Origin: an uncultured bacterium
GTDB lineage: Bacteria > Bacillota > Clostridia > Lachnospirales > Lachnospiraceae
DNA: 20,158 nucleotides
NCBI GenBank assembly: GCA_905215405.1
Contig: CAJMQE010000068.1
Location: 1 to 20,158 of the forward strand
Direction: 5' to 3'
Below the pieces are notes generated by a model that searched no databases, was not told the origin of the DNA, and worked only from the letters and a program-made list of their open reading frames with translations. How positions within the stretch are numbered: position 1 is the first letter of the stretch; every line of letters starts with the position of its first letter. Shown one piece after another: positions 8,438 to 14,665 of this stretch. The translations under genes were made by a program, and so were the position numbers.

Positions 8438-9147
8438 AATCCCATCCTCCATTTTGTATACTGAAGATGGTGATCTTTGACTGATTTTTTATATTTTTTA
8501 CTAATTGGAAGCCGGGTACCATCTGTGAGAAGAACTTCATCCGGATAAAATGCTTTCACATAATCCAGATTGATTATAAACGAAACATGGATTCTCACAA
8601 AGTTACTACTGTCTACCATTTCTTCTACCTCTGCCATTCTGGCATAAAACGTAAGCTCTTCTTCTGTTGTATGAATATGGATCTTACGTTTCTCTCCCTC
8701 AAAATACCGGATCTTATCACAGCAGACCTGAATTTTTTCTTTATCAACTGATATGAACAGATAGCGCTTGGCCGAGTACAGATAATCCACTGCTGCATGC
8801 AGGATCTCTCTGATCTGTTCCTTTCTGACTGGCTTTCTGATAAAACGGAACGGCAGTACTTCAAATGATTCAAAGACATAATCATCATAAGATGTAATAA
8901 ATATGATTACAGCCCTGTTATCTTTGGCCCGTATCTGCCTAGCTGTCTCCATTCCATTTGTCCCAGGCATTTCAATATCCAGCAGATAGATCTGATAATA
9001 ATATTCTTCCTGCTTTCCGACAAATTCCAACAGGCTGTCCCCACTATAGAAACAATCTGTCTCAGCCCCTCTGATCTTCATTTGTTCAACAACATCTTCC
9101 AGTATGGCGATACTTTCCTTACTGTCATCACATATTGCAATTTTCAT
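8434..9147 (-). CDS. LytTR-family response regulator (AgrA/ComE type)
   Basis: 237 residues. The receiver domain has the acidic pair Asp7-Asp8, phospho-acceptor Asp57 (YLLDIEMPG), Thr85 and Lys105. The C-terminal ~100 residues are a LytTR DNA-binding domain, with FVRIHVSFIINLDYVKAF and LTDGTRLPISKKYKK typical of AgrA relatives. The chosen start follows AAGGGGGA by 8 bases; the open frame extends further upstream but runs back into the exporter gene. LytTR proteins bind paired ~9-bp direct repeats about two helical turns apart, and such a pair lies upstream of the peptide promoter (13744-13774). A 77-base spacer before this gene contains an extended -10 element, so the two-component pair may also be made constitutively. 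Confidence 0.92.
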   Translation of the reverse strand: MKIAICDDSKESIAILEDVVEQMKIRGAETDCFYSGDSLLEFVGKQEEYYYQIYLLDIEMPGTNGMETARQIRAKDNRAVIIFITSYDDYVFESFEVLPFRFIRKPVRKEQIREILHAAVDYLYSAKRYLFISVDKEKIQVCCDKIRYFEGEKRKIHIHTTEEELTFYARMAEVEEMVDSSNFVRIHVSFIINLDYVKAFYPDEVLLTDGTRLPISKKYKKSVKDHHLQYTKWRMGL

Positions 9148-9178
9148 AGATATCGTCCCCCTTAATCTATCTGATTTT

Positions 9179-9187
9179 AGTATAGCA
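9179..9187 (-). promoter_or_regulatory. Extended -10 promoter candidate for the two-component genes
   Basis: The minus strand reads TGC-TATACT in the only sizeable gap inside the operon, about 32 bases before the regulator start. There is no good -35 at 17 bases, as often with extended -10 promoters. A basal promoter here would keep sensor and regulator present before induction. Confidence 0.4.
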
Positions 9188-9224
9188 TAAAACCAGAACA
9201 CAAAAGGAACCGAGTTCATAAAAA

Positions 9225-10892
9225 TCATTTTTCTTGATTCATGGCATAAAAGCACCCCCTTCGCTCCATCAGTTGCTGATAGGTACCGCTTTCTGCAATT
9301 TGTCCCTGTTTCATGACCAGGATCTGATCGTAATCCTGTAGATTTTTATTAATTCTGTGCGTAACAACAATACATGTTTTATGTAGCTGTAGCAGTAAAT
9401 GATGCATCTTACTACCCGATTCCGGATCAAGTGCGGCATCCGGTTCATCTGCAAGCAGTAGTTCTGTATCTGCTTTTACAATTCCCCTGATAAATGAAAT
9501 CTTCTGTTTTTCCCCGCCTGAGAGATCCTTTGCAGATGTTGCTGCATTCTTTTCATCCCGTTCATTTAACAACCTGCCTGCTCCGATACGATCACATAAC
9601 TGCCGGATTTCATCCATTTCTACACGATCTGCGTCCTGAACTTTAATATTTTCCATAACTCCCTTATGGAACATGAACACACTTTGTGGCAGATAGGATA
9701 CTTTCATCCAGAAATCTTTATCGGATATCTCATCTCTTTGTGCATCATCATACACAATCCTGCCGGCATATTCTCCAGCCTGATTCGTACCTGCAAGCAC
9801 CTTCAAAAATGTACTTTTTCCACTCCCATTTTCTCCAACGATCGCGTATTTCTTCCCTTTTTGAAAAGTATAATTTAAGTCTCTTAGAATCTCCTGCTGC
9901 TGGTCTGGATAAGAAAAGCTGACATTTTTTACACTGATTTGCCTGCATAGTCCGAACTCCCGGTCCCCACTCGCTTTCTCTGTCTGCGCCAGATAGCCCT
10001 GTAGCCGCTCTTTAATCGGAGCTGCTGCCTTCTGGTTGCTTAGAATATTCATCACGCCCATGAGCGGACTGGCGATATTGAACAGTAGCTGAATCAGCGC
10101 GATCAGTTCTCCGACTGTAATCATATTGCTGACGACCGCTCTTCCGCCCCAGATAAAGATCACCAGTGTCAGTACCGTTGTCATCAGCATCAGACAGGAC
10201 TGAATGACTGCTATGACCGTTTTCAGATCATTTTTTGCCTGTTCCATACTTTTGACTGCTTTTTCACATTCTTTTGCACATTTTTTCTCAATACAAAAGG
10301 TGTGAATGACCATAAATCCCTGAAGCATTTCCAGAATTTTTTCATTAGCCTTGGCAAATGCCCCGCTCTGTAAGACATTATACTTTCGAGCAAACTTTCC
10401 AAAAAATCCTGGCAGAAAGACTGACAGCAGAAATGCAGCAATGATCAGCAGTAAAAATAGCGGATTGATCGCAATAATAGCAATACAGGAAAAAACAAGA
10501 AGCAGTACTTTTTCGAGCAATTCAATTCTGCCCACTACAATATTCTGTTCGTACACAGACAGATCATTAAACAAAAAAGACTGATAGTTACTGATATCTT
10601 CCTGATAGAACTTTTTCACAGTTAGATGAAACCAGCGATCAATGAGCTTCGTTTTAATATCCTGCATCTCATCCCGCACATATCCATTTTTCTCGCGAAT
10701 ATACAGGTAATTACTAATTGCCTGAACTGCCACGACAATTGTTGCAAATCCTATACTGTTCGTAAATCCCGAGAATTCTTTCTGCGTCAGACTATCGATG
10801 ATCAGTTTAAAACACCAGGAAAAAGCAATCACTGATAAATTATAGATTCCCATCCAAAGACAGATCAGTAAATAATGCAGTCTCTTCTTCAT
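9225..10892 (-). CDS. ABC exporter, fused membrane and ATPase domains, no peptidase domain
   Basis: 555 residues. Residues 1-290 contain about six membrane segments of the ABC exporter fold. The ATPase half has Walker A GENGSGKST (353-361), signature LSGGEKQK (457 on), Walker B LLLADEP (478-484) and H-loop His512. It works as a homodimer or with a partner half. The N-terminus starts directly with a membrane helix, so there is no C39 cysteine-peptidase domain of the kind that trims double-glycine leaders in many bacteriocin exporters. It starts 9 bases after the CPBP gene and has AGGAGG at 7 bases. Its likely job is to export the modified peptide; a multidrug or self-protection pump is the alternative. 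Confidence 0.9.
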   Translation of the reverse strand: MKKRLHYLLICLWMGIYNLSVIAFSWCFKLIIDSLTQKEFSGFTNSIGFATIVVAVQAISNYLYIREKNGYVRDEMQDIKTKLIDRWFHLTVKKFYQEDISNYQSFLFNDLSVYEQNIVVGRIELLEKVLLLVFSCIAIIAINPLFLLLIIAAFLLSVFLPGFFGKFARKYNVLQSGAFAKANEKILEMLQGFMVIHTFCIEKKCAKECEKAVKSMEQAKNDLKTVIAVIQSCLMLMTTVLTLVIFIWGGRAVVSNMITVGELIALIQLLFNIASPLMGVMNILSNQKAAAPIKERLQGYLAQTEKASGDREFGLCRQISVKNVSFSYPDQQQEILRDLNYTFQKGKKYAIVGENGSGKSTFLKVLAGTNQAGEYAGRIVYDDAQRDEISDKDFWMKVSYLPQSVFMFHKGVMENIKVQDADRVEMDEIRQLCDRIGAGRLLNERDEKNAATSAKDLSGGEKQKISFIRGIVKADTELLLADEPDAALDPESGSKMHHLLLQLHKTCIVVTHRINKNLQDYDQILVMKQGQIAESGTYQQLMERRGCFYAMNQEK

Positions 10893-10901
10893 AGATTCCT
10901 C

Positions 10902-11534
10902 CTATCCGTTAAAAACAGATGTTGCAAGTAGATTATTTACAAAATGTAATGTTACCGGAAGTGCCAGATTTCCAGTCCGCAGATACAGGCCTCCCAATAG
11001 CAGTGCCATTGGAAATCTATACATAAGATTGGTATCCAGACTTCCTTCATTATGTAATACAAAAGCAAAGATACAACTGCTGAGCAGTAAAATCGCGACC
11101 TTATTATCTGTGATTTTTTTGATTCCATAGAAAAGGATCGCTTTTGAGTAGTACTCCTCAAAAATTGCCACCCCTGCATTTTGCAGGATTGCGACAACCA
11201 ATATTGCCGGATTTACATTTTCCCGCACGATACATAGATATAATAGAGTTCCACCTATCAGACAAAGACATACTATCGTCTGCAGTTTGCCAGGATAGCG
11301 GATTCCGCTATCCTGTAGAGAATAATGATACCTCCACCGAAATAATAATGTCGGCAGAAAGAACAGCCCCAGTGCCATAGCGAACCAGGTCATCGTAATC
11401 TTACCCGGGTAGGAGTCCGCTATGCCAGCAGTCCTTAAAATCACTGAAATCAATAACGCGCCTGCTATTACCCCCAACAGCCCTATAAGAACTACTGCGA
11501 ACAGCTGTAAACTGTACTTTACCTTACTTCTCAT
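10902..11534 (-). CDS. CPBP-family (CAAX-protease-like) intramembrane protein
   Basis: 210 residues with about six hydrophobic segments. The CPBP (Abi) motifs are EEYYSK at 126-131, His161, and HFVNN at 197-201. The usual first motif is EExxxR; here the arginine is lysine. The start at 11534 overlaps the permease stop codon as ATGA and follows a GGAAAGGG stretch; the longer frame from 11597 would overlap the permease by 67 bases. Members of the family act as leader proteases or as immunity proteins in bacteriocin loci, and MroQ of Staphylococcus aureus takes part in Agr peptide production. Lacking a peptidase on the exporter, this is the best candidate for cleaving the precursor, or else for immunity. 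Confidence 0.87.
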   Translation of the reverse strand: MRSKVKYSLQLFAVVLIGLLGVIAGALLISVILRTAGIADSYPGKITMTWFAMALGLFFLPTLLFRWRYHYSLQDSGIRYPGKLQTIVCLCLIGGTLLYLCIVRENVNPAILVVAILQNAGVAIFEEYYSKAILFYGIKKITDNKVAILLLSSCIFAFVLHNEGSLDTNLMYRFPMALLLGGLYLRTGNLALPVTLHFVNNLLATSVFNG

Positions 11535-12337
11535 GACAAATCCCTTTCCTTTAACTTCTGGGCTCCCAGAAAATGAAACAACAGACAGTATGCGCAAATG
11601 AGTGCAAGCTGTGTCAGTACGCAGAACGCACGGTCACTGCCACTGATCTCTACAACATCTGTCGTTGCTGCCACATCGTTTGCCAGTCTGACGATATAAT
11701 ACATTGGATTAAAATATTTAATGACCGGCAGTGTTCCTGTATTGTTACATACCAGTGTTACGACAAATGCCATAATAACCGTAACAAGTGGCTTCATCCA
11801 TGCCCCCAGACATAATGCCATCTGTGGAATCAATAAAAATGCGAACAGATAATTCATAAAAAGAACCAGCAGTAGATCTACTACATTATTTCCTGCCAGT
11901 TTGCCCGATATATACACAGAATCAGCATCTCCTGCGAGAAAATAAATAATGAACAGAATCACTGTACTTGCGAGGAAAAAAAGCATTCCTATTAACAGCA
12001 GTGCTAAGCTTTTTCCTACATACATCTTTTTTCTGTTCCTGATTCTGACCGTAAAGAGCAGAATGCTCTTATTATCGATTTCACTAGCAAGCATCTGTGT
12101 TCCAATGAACGACATAATGACCGGACCAATGAACAGTGTCGTTGTTGTCAGCATCTGTACCGTGACCCAGAAAAGTGCATTCTGATTCTGCACTCCGGTA
12201 TAACTGTCGCCCCGCATGTTCAGAGCAAATATCAATCCAATACATACGAATCCGATCACAGCAATATAATCACTTCGCTTAAAGAACTTTAAAAGTTCCG
12301 TTCTGATCATGAGTGATAATGGAATTTTAGTCTTCAT
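11531..12337 (-). CDS. ABC-2 type permease, partner of the BcrA-like ATPase
   Basis: 268 residues with six predicted membrane segments, near 26-42, 63-86, 107-133, 153-176, 180-199 and 236-258. It has no ATPase motifs. Length and layout match the permeases of BcrA/NatA or LanFEG-like transporters that confer self-protection against peptide antibiotics. Its start overlaps the end of the ATPase gene by 11 bases, indicating translational coupling and a joint complex. The first ~20 residues are cytoplasmic and basic (MIRTELLKFFKRSDY), typical of the ABC-2 family. Substrate is not readable from the sequence; context suggests the modified peptide. Confidence 0.85.
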   Translation of the reverse strand: MKTKIPLSLMIRTELLKFFKRSDYIAVIGFVCIGLIFALNMRGDSYTGVQNQNALFWVTVQMLTTTTLFIGPVIMSFIGTQMLASEIDNKSILLFTVRIRNRKKMYVGKSLALLLIGMLFFLASTVILFIIYFLAGDADSVYISGKLAGNNVVDLLLVLFMNYLFAFLLIPQMALCLGAWMKPLVTVIMAFVVTLVCNNTGTLPVIKYFNPMYYIVRLANDVAATTDVVEISGSDRAFCVLTQLALICAYCLLFHFLGAQKLKERDLS

Positions 12338-13208
12338 TTACATCTTCCTCCTCATCATCAAATAAGTCATATAGTGATTTCTGGTGTATTTCCATGTCCA
12401 CTACACCCAGTTCAAGTTCTGACAGTCTGCTAAAAAGCGCCTGTATCTCCCTGCCTTCTGTCACCATGATCTTTTCGTTCTCTATTCTATAATCAGACAG
12501 TACATTCCTTTCTGTCTCATTTATTTTTCGATCGCAGATTACAATAAATGTTTTACTATATTCCATTCTTCCATCAAATTTTTTCGTTCCATTTTCAATC
12601 ATTACAACTCGGTCACAAATTTCTTCTACATCTTCCAGATCATGGCTTGAAAAAAGTATTCCAACATTTTCTTCTCTGGCCTTCTGTAAAATGACATCTT
12701 TAAATATTTTTTTACCTGATGGATCAAGCCCAACAAATGGTTCATCCAGAATCAGAAAACCTGGTTTATTGAGCAACGCCTGTGCCAATCCAAGTCTCTG
12801 TCTCATACCAAATGAAAAAGCCTTTGTCTTTTCTTTTTTCTTATGGGCCAGACCAATCAATGCAAGCAAATCCTGTGCCTGCTTTCCGACATCTTTTTCT
12901 CCAGTCGCTTTCAACAGCGTACATAGGTTTTCATATGCATTCATGTACGGAATAAAAGTTGGTTCTATCAGAATTCCGAACTCATTCAGACGTGATTCCT
13001 CTTTCAAAAGTGTTTCGCTCTTGTATACAATATCACCACTTGTCGGATGTATATTTCCTGCTATGCAATTTAAAAGTGTTGTTTTTCCTGCTCCGTTTTT
13101 TCCCAATAACGCAACAATTTCTCCTGCTCCTACCGTAAATGACATATTTTTTAATGCCTTTACATTTTTATAGGATTTACATAAACTTCTTATTTCCAGT
13201 AATGGCAT
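12327..13208 (-). CDS. BcrA/NatA-like ABC transporter ATPase
   Basis: 293 residues. Walker A GKNGAGKTT (36-44), signature FSFGMRQRL (131-139; the LSGGQ position reads FSFGM, as in many BcrA-type ATPases), Walker B FLILDEP (151-157) and H-loop His189 (SSHD) are all present. The C-terminal ~75 residues form an accessory domain ending in an acidic tail (DDEEEDVNED). The start at 13208 has AGGAGG 6 bases upstream; the open frame continues to 13313 without a ribosome binding site and crosses a hairpin, so the longer form is rejected. First large gene after the twin peptide genes, and coupled to the permease. Role inferred: immunity to, or export of, the peptide. Confidence 0.93.
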   Translation of the reverse strand: MPLLEIRSLCKSYKNVKALKNMSFTVGAGEIVALLGKNGAGKTTLLNCIAGNIHPTSGDIVYKSETLLKEESRLNEFGILIEPTFIPYMNAYENLCTLLKATGEKDVGKQAQDLLALIGLAHKKKEKTKAFSFGMRQRLGLAQALLNKPGFLILDEPFVGLDPSGKKIFKDVILQKAREENVGILFSSHDLEDVEEICDRVVMIENGTKKFDGRMEYSKTFIVICDRKINETERNVLSDYRIENEKIMVTEGREIQALFSRLSELELGVVDMEIHQKSLYDLFDDEEEDVNED

Positions 13209-13239
13209 GAAAATCCTCCTATATGTTTTATGTTTCAGC

Positions 13240-13298
13240 CAGCAGTATAGTTCGAATACAAGGGGAATGTGTGTGATCCTATCTAAACTATACCGCTG
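13240..13298 (-). promoter_or_regulatory. Hairpin between the peptide genes and the ABC genes
   Basis: Two 13-base arms (13286-13298 and 13240-13252) pair fully, with one G-U, around a 33-base loop. No T-run follows on the minus strand. It could block 3' exonuclease decay of a processed peptide-only mRNA, be an RNase site, or weakly attenuate transcription, so that more peptide than transporter is made. Confidence 0.55.
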
Positions 13299-13354
13299 AC
13301 TATGTATGAACATGATGCCAGGGCTACAGGCCTCTGCACTGATTGTACTGCTTT

Positions 13355-13438
13355 CTACCAGCCAAGTTCAAAGCAGCCTGCTACTGGAACTCCTGCTTCA
13401 TAGCATCCAAGTTTTGCGTTTTCTACCTGAAATAACAT
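13355..13438 (-). CDS. RiPP precursor peptide, copy A (27 residues)
   Basis: A 28-codon frame with stop TAG. AAAGGAGG stands 8-9 bases before the ATG. The protein starts MLFQVENAKLG and continues CYEAGVPVAGCFELGW; it has two cysteines (12 and 22) and ends in tryptophan. A near-identical copy lies 95 bases upstream. No double-glycine cleavage site typical of C39 peptidases can be placed with confidence, and the part before Cys12 is only 11 residues, very short for a leader. The gene opens the cassette containing a radical SAM maturase, exporters, a CPBP protein and a LytTR two-component system. An in-frame extension upstream is possible but lacks a good ribosome binding site. That it is translated is strongly supported; that it is modified is inferred. 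Confidence 0.85.
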   Translation of the reverse strand: MLFQVENAKLGCYEAGVPVAGCFELGW

Positions 13439-13533
13439 GTGCATTCCCTCCTTTTGATTCCGACATACAATTCTGACATTCATTCACTGATTCGTAATTT
13501 CTAATTGTATTCCAACAATCTTTTCTCACACGA

Positions 13534-13617
13534 CTACCAGCCGAGTGCGAAACAGCCTGCTACTGGAACTCCTGCCTCAAAGCAGCCAAGTTTTGCATTT
13601 TCTACCTGAAATAACAT
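13534..13617 (-). CDS. RiPP precursor peptide, copy B (27 residues)
   Basis: Nearest to the promoter. 28 codons, AAAGGAGG with the same spacing as copy A, same MLFQVENAKLG opening, then CFEAGVPVAGCFALGW. It differs from copy A at two residues (Tyr13 to Phe, Glu24 to Ala). The two coding sequences differ at eight bases, six of them silent, so selection has kept the protein while the DNA drifted. DNA similarity begins at the ribosome binding site, which supports the 27-residue start over a longer in-frame ATG at 13677. Probable substrate of the radical SAM/SPASM protein; a secreted bacteriocin, a signal, or both. Confidence 0.87.
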   Translation of the reverse strand: MLFQVENAKLGCFEAGVPVAGCFALGW

Positions 13618-13643
13618 CTGCATTTCCTCCTTTTTCTGATATT

Positions 13644-13700
13644 CAGAGCAAGAGATTTCATTTAAGTGTATTTGCATGATCTTGTATTTCCCTTGCTCTG
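13644..13700 (-). promoter_or_regulatory. 5'-UTR hairpin of the peptide operon
   Basis: Twelve-base arms (13689-13700 and 13644-13655), core CAGAGCAAG / CTTGCTCTG, pair fully with one G-U around a 33-base loop. The upstream arm begins at the predicted transcription start (about 13701), and the ribosome binding site stays free 14 bases downstream. This fits a 5' stabilising stem or a regulated leader. Confidence 0.6.
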
Positions 13701-13707
13701 TAATGCT

Positions 13708-13774
13708 ATCTTACCATTCGGACAGGCTCACTTTTCTGTCATGTCATTTTTGGTATCACTCTACGTAATTTTTG
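13708..13774 (-). promoter_or_regulatory. LytTR-type direct repeats and promoter of the peptide operon
   Basis: Two 9-bp direct repeats, TAATTTTTG (13766-13774) and TCATTTTTG (13744-13752) on the plus strand, start exactly 22 bp apart. Spacing and sequence agree with the paired sites of AgrA/ComE-type regulators (each fits 7 of 9 positions of the consensus I remember). Next comes a -10 TAAGAT (plus 13708-13713) with no recognisable -35 at 17 bp (GAAAAG), as expected for an activator-dependent promoter. The proximal repeat would sit near -45, the distal near -70. Confidence 0.6.
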
Positions 13775-13797
13775 TCCCGTGAAATATTTCAGGACAA
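13772..13797. promoter_or_regulatory. Palindrome upstream of the peptide promoter
   Basis: TTGTCC and GGACAA arms flank a perfect 12-bp palindrome TGAAATATTTCA, offset by two bases. It touches the distal direct repeat. It may be a second regulator's operator. No T-run follows. Confidence 0.5.
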
Positions 13798-13808
13798 TTT
13801 TTGTGCAT

Positions 13809-13845
13809 AAAAAAATCACCTGCCAGTGTCCGCCTGACAAGTGAT
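13809..13845 (-). terminator. Terminator insulating the peptide promoter
   Basis: A 12-bp stem (13834-13845 with 13815-13826, two G-U pairs on the minus strand) is followed by seven T. It would stop minus-strand transcription entering from the right, leaving the peptide operon under its own promoter. No strong gene lies just upstream of it. Confidence 0.75.
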
Positions 13846-14412
13846 CTTCTTTATCGCTTTTTCTATATATTTACTAGTATCACTTCTATATATTCATGAT
13901 TTTGTTAACTAAACATTATATTAATCTTTAATAAAGAACATATTAATAAACAGCTTAATAAGCCAAATTTGCTGTAAATTGTTCTATCAATAAGTTTAAT
14001 CATCTTGTGACATATCTTATTTACTTCTAACAATCTACCTCTATCTAGGAGAGAATCACGCATATACAACATATAAACTAGTCTGTGAGTGTCTTATTGT
14101 GTATTTTTTTGCTATTGAATATTGTCATAATAATTTTATTGTATAATTAGCGCAATGGTAATACAATAAAAGCACAATAAATGAATAATATTGTATATTA
14201 TTGTTTATTCTTGTCTAAATAGCTACAAATTTAGCATATATCTAATTGTTTATAAATTGTGTAAAACAACTTTATATGTGGATAGTGTTTAGTTGTTTTA
14301 TGGAAGATAGTAAATTTGATATAGAAAAAACAGCATAGCAAGGCTAACGTATATTCACGGGTATTACTTATTAAATATTAATCTAACACATAGAAACATG
14401 GAGTATAATAAT
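13846..14412. other. A+T-rich spacer with TATTGT cluster and inverted repeats
   Basis: About 570 bases, strikingly A+T-rich. TATTGT occurs five times on the plus strand (14095, 14120, 14137, 14189, 14199) and twice inverted (14163, 14174). Inverted repeats: 11-bp perfect arms 14134-14144 / 14161-14171, and AATAATAT / ATATTATT at 14184-14202 with outer AATAAA / TTTATT arms to 14176 and 14209. No convincing promoter pair or gene beyond the two listed small ORFs. Confidence 0.6.
13905..14003 (-). CDS. Doubtful 32-residue hydrophobic ORF
   Basis: Starts MIKLIDRTIYSKFG and is followed by a hydrophobic, Leu/Cys-rich stretch (LLSCLLICSLLKI). There is no clear ribosome binding site, and the codons are mostly the A+T-rich kind expected by chance here. 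Its only support is that a strong terminator in the same direction lies 60 bases downstream. It could be a remnant or chance ORF. Confidence 0.2.
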   Translation of the reverse strand: MIKLIDRTIYSKFGLLSCLLICSLLKINIMFS

Positions 14413-14592
14413 ATGAAAAAAAAGTCAGAAAGAGTATATACTTTGATAACAAGTTCACTCACAACAATTATCTTAACAATAGCATTAAATTTAAATCAGC
14501 CAAGCTCAATAATAAGGATAATTTTATTGGCTGTTGTTATGTTCGTAACAATGGCAAGCCTAATTACATTGCTATTTAAACTAAGAAAATAA
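14413..14592 (+). CDS. Small two-helix membrane protein
   Basis: 59 residues, starting MKKKSERVY after GGAG at about 9 bases spacing; an ATG 15 bases upstream is not preceded by a ribosome binding site. A basic N-terminus is followed by two hydrophobic helices, about 9-28 and 34-55, joined by NQPSS, and a basic end FKLRK. It is on the strand opposite to its neighbours and very A+T-rich, unlike the flanking genes. I do not recognise the family. It could be an immunity-type or orphan membrane peptide of the adjacent cassette, or unrelated foreign DNA. Confidence 0.5.
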   Translation: MKKKSERVYTLITSSLTTIILTIALNLNQPSSIIRIILLAVVMFVTMASLITLLFKLRK

Positions 14593-14665
14593 TTTATAAA
14601 TTTAAATATATTTTATGCTAGTTATTCATTCATATCTTTTTTCTATCTATTCACTATCAACTTTT

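Noticed and set aside
12327..13313. Longer N-terminus of the ABC ATPase (35 more residues)
   Set aside because: No ribosome binding site, crosses the 13240-13298 hairpin, and homologues begin close to LLEIRSL.
5826..13617. Lanthipeptide or lasso-peptide interpretation of the cassette
   Set aside because: No LanB/C/M/L, asparagine-synthetase-like or PqqD/B1-B2 genes; the only modifying enzyme is radical SAM/SPASM.
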